NCBI RefSeq assembly: GCF_002127535.1
Contig: NZ_MUBJ01000019.1
Location: 1-64,000, forward strand
Direction: 5' to 3'
DNA: 64,000 nt
Source of the DNA: Xenorhabdus vietnamensis
GTDB lineage: Bacteria; Pseudomonadota; Gammaproteobacteria; Enterobacterales; Enterobacteriaceae
Shown one piece after another: positions 33,738 through 45,338 of the stretch; the first letter of the stretch is position 1; each line of letters opens with the position of its first letter. Both the position numbers and the translations under genes were made by a program. Under the pieces are notes generated by a model, which ran no database searches, was not told the origin of the DNA, and saw nothing but the letters and a program-made list of their open reading frames with translations.

Positions 33738-34718
33738 ATGAAGACGATCTATAGCGAGAAATTGGGAGTTTTCACTGCTGGCCATTGCAGTTATATGCAC
33801 TCACAGGTGGAGGAAAATGATATAGCTCCCTCGTTGTTAACGGAGGAACTATCTGACGGAATTCACATAAACCGGATTCGTCTTGAGCTAAATAAAGATT
33901 TCACGGAATATTGTGAAGGGCCGCCAACAGTATCAATTGCGTTTGTTCTAAGCGGAAAAGGGAAAATGGCGATTGAGAACGGCGATGATTTAGATATTAA
34001 TCCGGGAACAATGGTTTTTTTCTATTCGCCTAAAATGACACGCGGCATGAATTTCTTTGGTTGTGGAACATGGCATATCCTTGATATCCGTTTTTCTCTG
34101 AACGAAATTGAAGCTCAGGAGTTGCCATCTTTTACCAAACTAACGGCTGGTTTTGAAAAAAATGCGAGTTATAGTGATGTCTTGATGATGGCTCGCCCTA
34201 TTTATCCACCATTTATGCAGATAGTTAATCAAATAGAAGAATGTCAATTAAATGGTAGTGTCAGGAAGGTTTATTTAAAGGCAAAAGCGTTAGAAATACT
34301 CGCTTGTGTGACTGCTCAAATTTATGATTGCCAATATAATGCAATTAATGGTTTGCAGCGTCGTGCGGTTTATAATGCAATAAAAATAATTAACAGCGAC
34401 TATCATTACCCTTGGACAATAAAATTGCTATCAAGAGCGGTGGGTTTGAATGAGCGGAAATTAAAAGAGGGATTCCGTGCGGTTGTTTTTCGTACCTTCC
34501 ATCAATATCTGGAAAACGTTCGTATGACTACAGCGGAAGATCTATTGAAAAAAGGAATGAGTGTCATTGAGGTTGCGGCAGCAGTGGGTTATTCCAGCCC
34601 AAGCCATTTTTCTAAACGCTTCCGGCAACACTATTTGATCAATCCTAAAGCATGGCAGGCAAAATATGCCGTGAATCATACATTAAGGACTGAACTTATT
34701 GCAGCGGAAAGTCAATAG
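33738..34718 (+). CDS. ybtA: AraC-family regulator, YbtA-like
   Basis: The C-terminal ~100 residues form the AraC double helix-turn-helix, with WTIKLLSRAVGLNERKLKEG as first helix pair and VIEVAAAVGYSSPSHFSKRF as second. The N-terminal ~190 residues are a ligand-sensing domain. In Yersinia YbtA activates the receptor, biosynthesis and transport genes when the siderophore is present and represses its own gene; the same role is likely here. I prefer the ATG at 33738, preceded by AGGGGA, over the in-frame ATG at 33705, which lacks a binding site; the product is then 326 residues. The gene is transcribed divergently from fyuA across a Fur box. It is AT-richer than the biosynthesis genes. Confidence 0.88.
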   Translation: MKTIYSEKLGVFTAGHCSYMHSQVEENDIAPSLLTEELSDGIHINRIRLELNKDFTEYCEGPPTVSIAFVLSGKGKMAIENGDDLDINPGTMVFFYSPKMTRGMNFFGCGTWHILDIRFSLNEIEAQELPSFTKLTAGFEKNASYSDVLMMARPIYPPFMQIVNQIEECQLNGSVRKVYLKAKALEILACVTAQIYDCQYNAINGLQRRAVYNAIKIINSDYHYPWTIKLLSRAVGLNERKLKEGFRAVVFRTFHQYLENVRMTTAEDLLKKGMSVIEVAAAVGYSSPSHFSKRFRQHYLINPKAWQAKYAVNHTLRTELIAAESQ

Positions 34719-34844
34719 AAATTTTGAACGTGATATCTATTTTCTGATTAGCATTTTTTGATTGAGTCATTAATTTGGTGACTGCATTATATTTTTTATA
34801 ATTAAATTTAATGAGCTGAGGCTCTGACTTACGATAGAAACATA

Positions 34845-34875
34845 TCAATTTCCCCTGTTACACAGGGGAAATTGA
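34845..34875. terminator. Bidirectional hairpin between the regulator gene and dsbB
   Basis: Perfect 14-base arms TCAATTTCCCCTGT and ACAGGGGAAATTGA surround a 3-base loop. It lies between the convergent ybtA-like gene (+) and dsbB (minus) and can end both transcripts. Confidence 0.75.
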
Positions 34876-34888
34876 TTACTCTGAATAT

Positions 34889-35401
34889 CTATTTCTGAAC
34901 TCGGAAAAACTGGCTTACCAATACCAAAATGCCCACCAACAAATAAGCGGCAAAAATGCCAATCAGCCATTGAGGCATATCCAGTGTTAAAAATTCCCAC
35001 TGTTTAATAGAACAATCGCCATTGGCCTGAAATACAGAAGGTAGCCAATCATTCAATGGTAACCAAGATGGGAATTGGACAAAGAACTCACAAGTATTAA
35101 ACGGAGAAGGATATAGCTGCATCATGGTGTGATTCCATGCCAATTGCAATCCTTGCCATGCGCTGTAAACCCATATTAGGATCGCCAGCCAGCGTAAAGG
35201 AGTTTTAGGCGCGATTGCTCCTAACAACGCTGCCCCCAAAACACCAAACAACGCAACACGCTCATAAATGCACATTACGCAGGGTTGTAACTGCATAACA
35301 TGTTGAAAATAAAGAGCTGTTGCTTCTAGGATAAGAGCGGTCAGTGCCATCAATAACCATGAGACTTGCCTTTGGGAACTCAGTTTTAAAAATTGAAACA
35401 T
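34889..35401 (-). CDS. dsbB: Disulfide bond formation protein B
   Basis: From the ATG at 35401 the 170-residue protein aligns with E. coli DsbB from its first residue; an earlier in-frame ATG at 35416 is also open. Cys41 and Cys44 (PCVMCIYER) and the periplasmic pair Cys104 and Cys130 fall on the same numbers as in E. coli. There are four membrane helices. DsbB reoxidises periplasmic DsbA and passes electrons to ubiquinone. It is a conserved chromosomal gene and marks the right-hand edge of the siderophore region. It precedes nhaB and fadR as elsewhere in enterobacteria, on the same strand as nhaB. Confidence 0.96.
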   Translation of the reverse strand: MFQFLKLSSQRQVSWLLMALTALILEATALYFQHVMQLQPCVMCIYERVALFGVLGAALLGAIAPKTPLRWLAILIWVYSAWQGLQLAWNHTMMQLYPSPFNTCEFFVQFPSWLPLNDWLPSVFQANGDCSIKQWEFLTLDMPQWLIGIFAAYLLVGILVLVSQFFRVQK

Positions 35402-35593
35402 GTTCTTTTCCCCCATCTTTTTTTCCTATCTTTTCAAGATAAATAATTGGCTTATTGTGCCGCTTTATCAGCTATAAAAAATGAAATTACAATCACCTAA
35501 ACTATTTTTTCAGAAAAATGATTAACTAAAAAGCCGGATAGCGTAGATTTGCACACTATACCGGCAGGATACAATGATAAATTCGGTTAATGG

Positions 35594-37138
35594 TTATAGC
35601 GGAACGATCAAACCGAGTTTGACGAGATATTCAGTGGCAGGCACCAACCAAAATTCAACACTTAACAGGCCAACTAGTGTCATTACGATAGTATAAGGTA
35701 ATGCCATCATTACCATGCGGCCATAAGAGAGACGGATCAGTGGAGACAGAGCAGAAGTCAGCAGGAATAGGAAAGCCGCCTGCCCATTTGGCGTTGCCAC
35801 GGATGGTAAATTAGTTCCCGTGTTGATGGCGACGGCTAAATACTCATATTGTTGTTGTGAGATAAGACCGTTTTTCAGGGCTGTCATGGCTTCATTAATG
35901 TAAACTGTGCCGACGAAGACGTTATCAGAAACTGCAGATAGCAACCCATTGAACAAATAGAACAAGGAAAGCTGCGAAGCAGGTGACGATTGCAAGACAA
36001 ATTGAATAAATGGCGTAAACAGTTGTTGGTCAACAATCACGGCAACCACGGAGAAAAATACCGTTAACAAAGCAGTAAATGGCAAGGCTTCTTCAAACGC
36101 TTTTCCCAATGCGTGTTCTTCAGTAATACCACAGAATGCGGTCGCTAAAATAATGACTGATAGACCAATCAAACCCACTTCGGCTAAATGAAAAGCCAGT
36201 GCCACAATCAACCAAATGCCGATCAATGCCTGAACGACAAGCTGGGCTTTTTCTTGGCGGGTGCGTTTTTCACTGGCGTTTTGGTCATAATCTCTTAAGA
36301 CAGAGCGAACACGCTCAGGTAATTCAGCACCGTAACCAAACAGCTTAAAGTGTTCGACCAGCAAACAGACAGCCAAACCACAAATAAACACAGGAATGGT
36401 GACTGGTGACATGCGGATGAAGAAGGTAACAAAATCCCAGCCAGCATATTTGGCAATAATCAGGTTTTGTGGTTCACCGACCATCGTCATTACGCCGCCC
36501 AGTGCCGTACCGACCCCTGCATGCATCATCAGACTACGCAGAAACGCCCGAAATTGCTCCAACGTTTGTTTTGTATCTTCACTGTCAATGGAATTATCAT
36601 CACTCAGTTCAGAGCTGTCATTGTGGGAAAGGAATTGATGATAGATGGTGTAAAACCCGACTGACACACTAATGACGACGGCAATTACAGTCAGGGCATC
36701 AAGGAAAGCGGATAAGAAAGCACTGGCCAGAGAGAATGCCAATGCCAGCATTTTTTTTGAGTGGATACTTAACAATAGCTTCGTGAAAACAAACAGCAGT
36801 AATTGTTTCATGAAGTAAATACCCGCAACCATGAAAATCAGCAATAAAATGACTTCCAGATTGTTGGCAATTTCATGACCTATTTGTTTTGGTGAAGTCA
36901 TTCCGATGATGACTGCTTCAATGGCGAGTAATCCACCGGGTTGCAGGGGGTAGCATTTTAATGCCATTGCCAGTGTGAAAATAAACTCAACAACGAGCAT
37001 CCAGCCAGCAACAAAGGGGCTGACTAAAAAATAGAGCAATGGATTGATGATAAGAAAAACAACAATGGCCAGTTTGTACCAATCTGGCGAACTGCCGAGA
37101 AAGTTTTTCACCATTGCATGTCGGATACTGATTTCCAT
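35594..37138 (-). CDS. nhaB: Na+/H+ antiporter NhaB
   Basis: The product aligns with E. coli NhaB from MEIS..., so I use the ATG at 37138 (514 residues; E. coli 513) rather than the longer frame up to 37219. GAGGAA lies 12 bases upstream. The protein has about 12 membrane helices; characteristic stretches include [23 protein letters not shown] and the late [20 protein letters not shown]. It exchanges Na+ for H+ across the inner membrane, helping pH and sodium control. It is divergent from fadR, as in E. coli. Confidence 0.95.
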   Translation of the reverse strand: MEISIRHAMVKNFLGSSPDWYKLAIVVFLIINPLLYFLVSPFVAGWMLVVEFIFTLAMALKCYPLQPGGLLAIEAVIIGMTSPKQIGHEIANNLEVILLLIFMVAGIYFMKQLLLFVFTKLLLSIHSKKMLALAFSLASAFLSAFLDALTVIAVVISVSVGFYTIYHQFLSHNDSSELSDDNSIDSEDTKQTLEQFRAFLRSLMMHAGVGTALGGVMTMVGEPQNLIIAKYAGWDFVTFFIRMSPVTIPVFICGLAVCLLVEHFKLFGYGAELPERVRSVLRDYDQNASEKRTRQEKAQLVVQALIGIWLIVALAFHLAEVGLIGLSVIILATAFCGITEEHALGKAFEEALPFTALLTVFFSVVAVIVDQQLFTPFIQFVLQSSPASQLSLFYLFNGLLSAVSDNVFVGTVYINEAMTALKNGLISQQQYEYLAVAINTGTNLPSVATPNGQAAFLFLLTSALSPLIRLSYGRMVMMALPYTIVMTLVGLLSVEFWLVPATEYLVKLGLIVPL

Positions 37139-37394
37139 AATTATTAACATTCCTCTTTGTGAATACTTGGAGCAAATCCAAACAGTTATATAGAAATATT
37201 CTGGGTATAGTACGCTCAAAATGATAGTAATTTAAGGGTGTTAGCACAGAATTAATCTATGAATTATTGTATATTTTATGAGGCCTTTCACCCTTTCATG
37301 GTTTATTCATCAGGTAACTATGTCGAACAAACACATTCTGGTATGATCAACCGCTATTATTAGCCAAGAAAACTGCTTTGGAATAATTAAAATT

Positions 37395-38117
37395 ATGGTA
37401 ATTAAGGCTCAAAGTCCTGCGAGTTTCGCGGAAGAGTATATCATTGAAAGTATTTGGAATAATCGCTTTCCACCAGGTTCCATACTGCCAGCAGAACGTG
37501 AATTATCTGAATTGATCGGTGTCACCCGTACGACTTTGCGTGAAGTGTTGCAGCGCCTTGCCCGTGATGGTTGGTTGACTATTCAGCATGGAAAACCAAC
37601 CAAGGTTAATAACTTTTGGGAAACATCCGGTCTTAATATTCTGGAAACTTTGGCACGCCTTGATCATGATCGGGTTCCCCAATTGATTGATAACTTGTTA
37701 GCAGTACGGACCAATATCGCAGCCATTTTTATCCGTACCGCATTCAGGCTCAATCCCGAAAAATCACTGGAAGTTCTGGCGGAAAAAGAAAATGTGGAAG
37801 ATACCGCGGAGTCTTTCAGCTCTGTGGATTATGATATTTTCCGTGGCTTGGCTTTTGCATCAGGAAACCCAATTTATGGCTTGATTATTAATGGCCTGAA
37901 AGGGTTGTATACCCGTGTTGGCCGTTATTATTTTTCCAGTCCTGAAGCGCGTAATCTCGCACTGAATTTTTACCAGCAATTAAGTTCACTGTGTCGGGAA
38001 AAATCCTATGACAAAATCATGGATTGTGTGCGTAATTATGGTAAAGAGAGTGGAATTATCTGGCATAGTATGCAAAGCATTATGCTCAATGAACTGGCAG
38101 AAGGATCAGCGAATTAA
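37395..38117 (+). CDS. fadR: Fatty acid metabolism regulator FadR
   Basis: The 240-residue protein matches E. coli FadR (239) nearly end to end. It has an N-terminal GntR winged helix (about 8-75; [20 protein letters not shown]) and a C-terminal acyl-CoA-binding helical domain with the family stretch [14 protein letters not shown]. FadR represses fad genes for fatty acid breakdown and activates fab genes; long-chain acyl-CoA releases it. The ATG has only a weak GGAA upstream, but the N-terminus agrees with E. coli. The neighbour on the opposite strand is nhaB, the usual arrangement. Confidence 0.96.
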   Translation: MVIKAQSPASFAEEYIIESIWNNRFPPGSILPAERELSELIGVTRTTLREVLQRLARDGWLTIQHGKPTKVNNFWETSGLNILETLARLDHDRVPQLIDNLLAVRTNIAAIFIRTAFRLNPEKSLEVLAEKENVEDTAESFSSVDYDIFRGLAFASGNPIYGLIINGLKGLYTRVGRYYFSSPEARNLALNFYQQLSSLCREKSYDKIMDCVRNYGKESGIIWHSMQSIMLNELAEGSAN

Positions 38118-38807
38118 CAGCAGCACGTCTTGGTTAGTTAAACACTTTGTTTTTTGATTGCCTCGCTCTTGATCGTGTTTATTTACCCCAGTTATATGGT
38201 TATATAAAAGTTCGTTCATATAATGTTTAATAATATGATGCAGAATTACCTATATTTCTGGGGCATTTCTTTAATCACTAATCACCGCTTGATATATGAG
38301 TGCTATTTAGGAGGTATTGTAAGAGATACTTAAAATAGCGCACTCAATTCTTAGTTTTTGCTCACTTTGTGAACTTATTTATGTCATCGTCTTTTTAGCG
38401 TATTAATCGACGTTGAAAACTCTCCCAACTGTTTAATTTAATTTTTTGAATTATTATTCTATTTAATCAATATCGGAATGGAATTAAATTCTTTTAATTT
38501 GCCTTTTTTAAATAAAATATAAATATTGATTTTGTGAATATAATGTTTCTTTTTTTCATGAAAATCACTTTAATGTGTATGAATCAAAGGAATAAATGGC
38601 ATTTAATTTCATTTCATTCTTTTGATTTTACTTGATTTTATTTTTATCCCTGACATTTTGCAAAGAAATGAATTATCTATATTTTGTAATGAAAATGTGA
38701 CTTAAATCCTAAAAATTAATTAATAGCGATGCAGTCTATTATTCTGTATTGGTTTTTTATCTTTAGCATATTATGCTTGCAAATATCACTTACCAGTAGG
38801 GGGTAGA
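38118..38807. other. AT-rich intergenic region between fadR and dadA
   Basis: This 690-base stretch has no credible gene. It is very rich in A and T. It contains an interrupted inverted repeat (AATCAAAGGAAT at 38582-38593, ATTCTTTTGATT at 38616-38627, 11 of 12 matching), which could be a regulator site or a weak structure upstream of dadA. No clean Fur or CRP site is visible. Confidence 0.6.
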
Positions 38808-40109
38808 ATGAAGGTCCTTATTTTAGGTTCTGGTGTTATTGGTGTAACCAGTGCATGGTATCTTGCACAGGCAGGCCATGAAGTTATTGTAATTGATCGT
38901 CAGAATAGTGCTGCTGAAGAAACCAGTGCCGGTAATGCTGGTCAAATTTCACCAGGATATGCGACCCCTTGGGGGGCTCCGGGCATTCCACGGAAAGCGA
39001 TTAAGTGGATGTTTCAACGTCATGCGCCTTTAGCTATCCGCCCTGATGGTTCTCTGTTTCAGTTACGTTGGATGTGGCAAATGCTGCGCAATTGCAATGC
39101 AAGCCATTACGCGATGAATAAAAGCAGAATGGTACGCTTGGCAGAATATAGCCGGGATTGTATTAAACAATTAAGGGTAGATACGGGTATCCAATATGAA
39201 GAGCGTCAGGGGGGAACCCTGCAATTGTTCAGAACTGCCAAGCAATTTGACAATGCTGCTAATGATATTGAAGTCTTAGAGCAAGAAGGTGTTCCCTATC
39301 AATTACTAACCGCTGCGCAATTAGCTACAGTGGAGCCAGCACTGGCCCATACTTCTCATAAATTAACTGGTGGATTGCAATTACCGAATGATGAAACTGG
39401 TGACTGTCAGGTTTTTACCAAAGAATTGGCTAAGATGGCAGAAAACGCTGGTGTTAAGTTTATATTCAATAAGCAAGTTAAACAGATTTTGGTAGACGGG
39501 AATAAAGTCACGGGTATTCAGTGTAACGATGGCATAATGACAGCCGATCACTATGTAGTGGCGATGGGATCTTATTCCACTGAAATATTGAAAGATTTGG
39601 TCAAAATACCGGTTTATCCACTGAAAGGTTATTCATTGACAATGCCGATTATGGATGAATCAAAAGCACCCGCCTCAACCGTATTAGATGAAACTTACAA
39701 GATTGCCATTACGCGCTTTGACAATCGTATTCGTGTTGGTGGCATGGCGGAAGTGGTTGGATTTAATTTGAATGTCCCCCAAAATCGTTGTGAAACATTA
39801 AAAATGGTAGTACAGGATCTGTATCACAATGGCGGTAATATCACGGAGGCTTCATTTTGGACAGGTTTGCGTCCTATGACTCCGGATGGTACACCTATCG
39901 TGGGGCCAACCAAGTATGCGAATCTCTATTTAAATACTGGGCATGGGACATTAGGTTGGACAATGGCCTGTGGTTCAGGGAAGTTACTGGCTGATTTAAT
40001 TTCTGGCAAAGAGCCTGATATTGCGGCAGATGATCTCTCTGTATTCAGATACATTGATGGTTTCAATATAAAAGTGTTTCCAATGAAGCCTCATTTACAT
40101 ACTGCGTAA
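38808..40109 (+). CDS. dadA: D-amino acid dehydrogenase small subunit
   Basis: The 433-residue flavoprotein is the size of E. coli DadA (432). It opens with the FAD-binding motif [18 protein letters not shown] followed by the acidic end of the second strand (VIVID). Near the C-terminus it has the FAD-contact stretch [18 protein letters not shown] and [16 protein letters not shown]. It oxidises D-alanine and other D-amino acids to keto acids at the inner face of the membrane, feeding electrons to the respiratory chain. AGGGGG precedes the ATG. The alanine racemase gene follows 39 bases later, giving the usual dadAX pair, in which the racemase converts L-alanine to D-alanine for DadA. Confidence 0.96.
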   Translation: MKVLILGSGVIGVTSAWYLAQAGHEVIVIDRQNSAAEETSAGNAGQISPGYATPWGAPGIPRKAIKWMFQRHAPLAIRPDGSLFQLRWMWQMLRNCNASHYAMNKSRMVRLAEYSRDCIKQLRVDTGIQYEERQGGTLQLFRTAKQFDNAANDIEVLEQEGVPYQLLTAAQLATVEPALAHTSHKLTGGLQLPNDETGDCQVFTKELAKMAENAGVKFIFNKQVKQILVDGNKVTGIQCNDGIMTADHYVVAMGSYSTEILKDLVKIPVYPLKGYSLTMPIMDESKAPASTVLDETYKIAITRFDNRIRVGGMAEVVGFNLNVPQNRCETLKMVVQDLYHNGGNITEASFWTGLRPMTPDGTPIVGPTKYANLYLNTGHGTLGWTMACGSGKLLADLISGKEPDIAADDLSVFRYIDGFNIKVFPMKPHLHTA

Positions 40110-40148
40110 ACTATTACTATAAAACTACTACTATAAGAAGGGGTCGTC

Positions 40149-41216
40149 ATGCCACGTCCTATTTTGGCAACGATCCATCTCAATGCATTCTGCCATAATC
40201 TGTCGATTATTCGCCAAAGAGCGGGTAACAGTAAAATCTGGTCGGTAGTCAAAGCTAATGCGTATGGGCATGGGTTGGATAGAATATGGCAATCACTCAT
40301 GCAGACAGATGGATTTGCGCTGCTTGACATGAATGAAGCTATTTATTTAAGGGAGCAGGAATGGCAAGGGCCAATCTTATTATTGGAAGGTTTTTTCAAG
40401 CCAGCGGATTTGCAGATTATTAATAAGTACCAATTGACGACCGCAGTCCACAGCCATTGGCAGCTCAATGAGATAGAAAAAACTAAATTGGACAATCCTA
40501 TTGATATCTATTTGAAACTCAATAGTGGCATGAATCGGTTGGGATTCACCTCAGAAGAGTATCCACAGATAGTTTCAATGGTGAAAGGGATTAAAAATAT
40601 CAATTCAGTAACTTTGATGAGCCATTTTGCTAACTCGGATAATGAAGTTGGTATAGATGAGCAATTTGCGGTTGTTGAACGTCTGAAAATGAACTCACTG
40701 CCTCATTGTCTGGCGAATTCTGGTGCTGTTTTATGGCACCCAAAAACACATGGAGATTGGGTACGGCCGGGCATTATTCTTTATGGTGCATCTCCGAGCG
40801 GAAAATGGCGTGATATTGCCGATATTGGATTGAAATCAACCATGACGTTACAGAGTGAAATCATTGCTGTGCATGAACTTCCCAAAGGAGAGACAATTGG
40901 CTATGGCAGTCGTTATGCGACCCAGAAGCCCATACGTGTAGGTACAGTCGCCTGTGGCTATGCGGATGGATATCCACGACACGCGCCAACGGGGACACCG
41001 GTCATGGTCAATGGTGTTCGAACCCAGTTATTGGGCGCTATTTCAATGGATATGATGACGGTTGATTTAACGCCATGTCCTCAGGCTAATATAGGTAGTG
41101 CTGTCGAGTTGTGGGGAGAAAATCTACCAGTAGATGAAGTTGCGGAATCAGCAGGAACGATTGGTTATGAGCTTCTGTGTGCTTTAGCGAAGCGCGTTCC
41201 AGTCACGGTGGTTTAA
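40149..41216 (+). CDS. dadX: Catabolic alanine racemase
   Basis: The 355-residue PLP enzyme carries Lys35 in VVKANAYGHG, which binds the cofactor, and the catalytic Tyr motif GYGSRY (251-256) followed by GYADGYPRHAPTGTP. The fold is an N-terminal barrel plus a C-terminal beta domain. It interconverts L- and D-alanine. Its place right after dadA and the match to DadX indicate the catabolic isozyme rather than the biosynthetic Alr. The pair is probably one transcript. A hairpin with 9-base arms follows about 24 bases after the stop. Confidence 0.95.
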   Translation: MPRPILATIHLNAFCHNLSIIRQRAGNSKIWSVVKANAYGHGLDRIWQSLMQTDGFALLDMNEAIYLREQEWQGPILLLEGFFKPADLQIINKYQLTTAVHSHWQLNEIEKTKLDNPIDIYLKLNSGMNRLGFTSEEYPQIVSMVKGIKNINSVTLMSHFANSDNEVGIDEQFAVVERLKMNSLPHCLANSGAVLWHPKTHGDWVRPGIILYGASPSGKWRDIADIGLKSTMTLQSEIIAVHELPKGETIGYGSRYATQKPIRVGTVACGYADGYPRHAPTGTPVMVNGVRTQLLGAISMDMMTVDLTPCPQANIGSAVELWGENLPVDEVAESAGTIGYELLCALAKRVPVTVV

Positions 41217-41239
41217 TCCTTTTTATATCCAGACAGTTT

Positions 41240-41276
41240 CAGGCATTTCTATCCTCGGTTTGGGAATAAATGCCTG
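41240..41276 (+). terminator. Possible terminator after dadX
   Basis: Arms CAGGCATTT (41240-41248) and AAATGCCTG (41268-41276) are perfect complements, with a 19-base loop and a T-rich tail. The loop is large, so its strength is uncertain. Confidence 0.45.
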
Positions 41277-41314
41277 TTATATATCTGTTTGCACAATCAT
41301 TTCTGAGTTTTTTG

Positions 41315-42223
41315 CTATTTTTTCTCGTTGCTTCCATCTAACTGACCATTGTCTGAGAATTTACGACAGCGGATAACAATAGAAAGTCTGTCAGGATTGT
41401 TATTCTTAGGTTTTAATGGATTATTGATACGCGCAGTTTCAATGCACGCCATATTCTTATAACCACTTTTGCTCATATCTTTCATGCTACTGGAAAGTTC
41501 AGCACCAGGGTTCCAACATACGACATCACTGTGGTGATAGTGGTGTATTTCAATTGTTCGTTTCCATAAAGGATCTCTGAGCAAACTAAAATCGCCCGGC
41601 TCTGTATAAATGCGGTCGGTTCTGCCGCGGAAGACTAAATCGTCATTGATATATTGCTCTCTATCGGCGAGGGTATCAATAAAATGAGAACCTAGCCCAC
41701 TGACCTGAATTTGATTGATGTCACTGATATTGAAGTAAGAATGAAGGGCACAAGTGGCTTGATATTCACCGTGGGATTCTAACTCTATTTCGCAAGTTTC
41801 CCCTAATTTAAAACGGGCAATCAATGTGAACTCATGTGGCCATAACTTACGGGTATATGCATTATCCTGTAATGTAAATGTCAAAATAACGCCATTTTCA
41901 TTCTCATTATGGGCTTTGAGCTCCCAAGGCAATATCCGTGCAAACCCATGGCTGGGAGCTGAGGACGAACCAAACCAAGGCCAGCAGATGGGAATACCTC
42001 CACGAATAGCAGTGCCTGCACTAAAATTGGCTTTATCACTAACCCATAAAACAGGTTTTTCGTTATTGGGCTGCCATGTAATCAGGTGTGCACCTTGAAT
42101 ACTGATTGCTCCGCGGGCTTTGGGGTGGGAAACAATAATTAACGGAAAACCATCAATGTTTCGCTGACTGATATAAGGGGAGATCTGTTCTACAACTGGT
42201 AATGAAAAAATTTTATCAAGCAT
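41315..42223 (-). CDS. yeaD: D-hexose-6-phosphate mutarotase
   Basis: The 302-residue protein is slightly longer than E. coli YeaD (294) and shares LP-VVEQISP at the start, then AIRGGIPICWPWFG, SHGFARILPW, ALHSYFN with the catalytic His, and WNPGAELS and ACIETAR with the catalytic Glu. It belongs to the aldose-1-epimerase fold and speeds the exchange of alpha and beta anomers of glucose 6-phosphate and related sugars. The gene lies directly after gapA on the same strand, as in E. coli. The C-terminal ~25 residues are lysine- and asparagine-rich and not conserved. Confidence 0.93.
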   Translation of the reverse strand: MLDKIFSLPVVEQISPYISQRNIDGFPLIIVSHPKARGAISIQGAHLITWQPNNEKPVLWVSDKANFSAGTAIRGGIPICWPWFGSSSAPSHGFARILPWELKAHNENENGVILTFTLQDNAYTRKLWPHEFTLIARFKLGETCEIELESHGEYQATCALHSYFNISDINQIQVSGLGSHFIDTLADREQYINDDLVFRGRTDRIYTEPGDFSLLRDPLWKRTIEIHHYHHSDVVCWNPGAELSSSMKDMSKSGYKNMACIETARINNPLKPKNNNPDRLSIVIRCRKFSDNGQLDGSNEKK

Positions 42224-42303
42224 TTGTCATGACCTTGTGTAAACTTAAATTGGCAGTTGAACCAAGGGACAAGAATAGCTCAATATTTTGAATAGATAAA
42301 CAT

Positions 42304-42331
42304 AAAAGCCATCTGTAAACAGATGGCTTTT
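42304..42331 (-). terminator. Rho-independent terminator after gapA
   Basis: Perfect arms AAAAGCCATCTGT and ACAGATGGCTTTT with a 2-base centre lie 22 bases after the gapA stop. Read on the minus strand, the stem ends in TTTT. Confidence 0.85.
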
Positions 42332-42352
42332 GAACGTGGATAGAAAGCTCGA

Positions 42353-43453
<1,101 letters not shown>

Positions 43454-43555
43454 TTAATAATCACTGTTTGGACGATTTCTATACAGCTGGGACAAGCCCT
43501 ACGCACACCATTATCGGGGCATAAGGATATATTTAAAGTTACCATCGGTTAGATA

Positions 43556-43571
43556 TGTGAGATTTATCACA
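43556..43571. promoter_or_regulatory. CRP-binding site between gapA and msrB
   Basis: TGTGA-GATTTA-TCACA has both consensus half-sites with the correct 6-base spacing. It is about 208 bases upstream of the gapA start and 120 bases upstream of msrB. E. coli gapA is known to be controlled by CRP, so gapA is the likely target, though the site could serve both genes. The rest of this 342-base spacer holds no gene. Confidence 0.7.
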
Positions 43572-43690
43572 ATTAGTAAAGTAAATTGCTATGTTGAATG
43601 GGTTAGAATGCGTTTTGATATTTTGTTGTTAATTTTTTGTTGTTTTCGATGATTTTTTATTGAAAATCTTGGCCTTAAAAGGTGGTCATT

Positions 43691-44104
43691 ATGACTAAAA
43701 GTCAAAATATTTCCCTTTCTATCGAACAGCTTAGTGAAATGCAGCGTTATATTACGCAAGAAGCAGGTACTGAGCCGCCATTTTCAGGAAAACTACTGCA
43801 CAACAAAAAAAATGGTATTTATTATTGCTTGTGTTGCCGCCAGCCATTATTTATTTCTGATACGAAATTTGATTCGGGATGTGGATGGCCGAGCTTTTAT
43901 CAACCATTGAGTGAGGGTTCCATCACATCTGTGGATGATTATTCGCATAATATGCATCGAGTAGAAGTGCGTTGTAGCCGTTGTCAGGCACATTTGGGGC
44001 ATGTTTTTCCCGATGGCCCTAAGCCTACAGGGGAACGTTTTTGTATTAATTCGGCAGCATTGCGTTTTATTGATAAAGAAACAGGTGAAGAAACAGAAGG
44101 TTAA
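43691..44104 (+). CDS. msrB: Peptide-methionine (R)-S-oxide reductase
   Basis: From the ATG at 43691, preceded by AAGGTGG, the protein has 137 residues, as in E. coli. Zinc ligands are Cys46, Cys49, Cys95 and Cys98 (CLCC and CSRC). The catalytic Cys118 lies in [11 protein letters not shown], and GCGWPSF and HLGHVF are family blocks. It repairs the R form of methionine sulfoxide in oxidised proteins in the cytoplasm, using thioredoxin. The gene is divergent from gapA, and yeaC follows, the same neighbourhood as in E. coli. Confidence 0.96.
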   Translation: MTKSQNISLSIEQLSEMQRYITQEAGTEPPFSGKLLHNKKNGIYYCLCCRQPLFISDTKFDSGCGWPSFYQPLSEGSITSVDDYSHNMHRVEVRCSRCQAHLGHVFPDGPKPTGERFCINSAALRFIDKETGEETEG

Positions 44105-44304
44105 TGTTATTCCTGAATATTCTGAATCTAAATAAATATTGGATTGGTAAGTTAAGAAAAAACGATTCAGCTTACTTTGGTTCATATTGATATCAATTGT
44201 TGTCGTGCTGGCTTATAGCCGTACGAATAAAACATGTCGTGAATGTAGTACATGTAGTGAGCATGTAAGTTAAAATAGTGCATATAGCTATTAAGGAAAT
44301 ATCA

Positions 44305-44586
44305 ATGAAGTTGGATGATTTACTCTCCGCCATGACACCTGAAATTTATCAGCGATTAGTTCAGGCTGTTGAACTAGGGAAATGGCAGGATGGGGTGCCA
44401 CTCACGCCAGAACAGAAAGAATACAGCTTACAGGCTGTGATGCTTTGGCAAGCAAGACATAATCATGATCCTGAGCATATGACGATTGGTACAGATGGTC
44501 AGATTGCCATACAAAGCAAACAAGAGTTAAAGGCTACATTTCAGTCTGAAATGATTGCAAAATTGAAACCTCAGTCGGAAAATTGA
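44305..44586 (+). CDS. yeaC: YeaC family protein
   Basis: The ATG at 44305 is preceded by AAGGAAAT and gives 93 residues matching E. coli YeaC (90): LDDLLSAMTPEIYQRL, VELGKWQDG, LTPEQKE and MLWQARHN. YeaC is a DUF1315 protein of unknown function. It follows msrB on the same strand about 200 bases later, as in E. coli. Confidence 0.92.
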   Translation: MKLDDLLSAMTPEIYQRLVQAVELGKWQDGVPLTPEQKEYSLQAVMLWQARHNHDPEHMTIGTDGQIAIQSKQELKATFQSEMIAKLKPQSEN

Positions 44587-44678
44587 AATAAGGCTGATTG
44601 ATCAACCTCGTCCTTGCAAAAACCGGACGAGGTTATATTTTATTCATTAGTTAGAGCCAAACATTGGTTTTGCTGATA

Positions 44679-45317
44679 TTACAAAATAATCATGATTTCG
44701 TTTTGGGTGATTAATTTAGCGCCTTTTGCTGCCATTTCTCCAAATGCTTGCTGGCTGTCATTTTCCTGAATATTGACTCCACGGCAACCATCAGTAATGA
44801 CATAGGTTTCATAGCCTAGTGCCAAGGCATCAAGCACAGTAAACTTTACACAATAGTCAGTGGCAATTCCCAGTACAAACAGGCGTTGTATGCTCTGCTC
44901 AGTTAGCCATTTATGTAGACGGGTTTCACTTTTATGGTCATTGTCGAAAAACGCACTGTAGCTATCTATTTGAGGGCTTTCACCTTTTCGGAAAATTTCT
45001 TGAATAGCAGATTGGTTTAACGAAGGATGTAACTCAGCACCAAATTGTCCTTGTATACAATGGTTCGGCCACCATACTTGGGGGATGCCATTGAGTTCTC
45101 CTAATTCACCAATCTTTTGTCCGGAATTTTCTGCAAAGCTCATGTGGTTAGCTGGGTGCCAATCTTGACTTGCGATGACAGTGATATTATTTTTCAGGCA
45201 CAGTACAATAACGTTATTTGCTACCTCAATCACCGCTTCGCTGTCTTTGACAGCCAATGTGCCCCCAGTACAAAAGTCATTTTGTAGGTCGACAAGCAAT
45301 AATGCTGTTTTCATCAT
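44679..45317 (-). CDS. pncA: Nicotinamidase
   Basis: The 212-residue protein has the catalytic triad of nicotinamidases at Asp10 (LLLVDLQNDF), Lys111 (FRKG) and Cys156 (GIATDYCVKF), plus the metal site DWHPANHMSF (52-61). It converts nicotinamide to nicotinate for NAD salvage in the cytoplasm. The start lies 21 bases after the ansA stop on the same strand, so the two genes are probably co-transcribed, as in E. coli. Confidence 0.96.
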   Translation of the reverse strand: MMKTALLLVDLQNDFCTGGTLAVKDSEAVIEVANNVIVLCLKNNITVIASQDWHPANHMSFAENSGQKIGELGELNGIPQVWWPNHCIQGQFGAELHPSLNQSAIQEIFRKGESPQIDSYSAFFDNDHKSETRLHKWLTEQSIQRLFVLGIATDYCVKFTVLDALALGYETYVITDGCRGVNIQENDSQQAFGEMAAKGAKLITQNEIMIIL

Positions 45318-45338
45318 ATTTCTCGATTTACCTATTTA

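Noticed and set aside
3596-34718. Possibility that the cluster is an intact mobile island like the Yersinia high-pathogenicity island
   Set aside because: No integrase, tRNA-Asn, direct-repeat attachment site or insertion sequence is seen at either end; the edge at dsbB is clean.
38582-38627. Inverted repeat upstream of dadA as a phage or transposon end
   Set aside because: There is no transposase and no target duplication; a regulator site or chance in AT-rich DNA is simpler.
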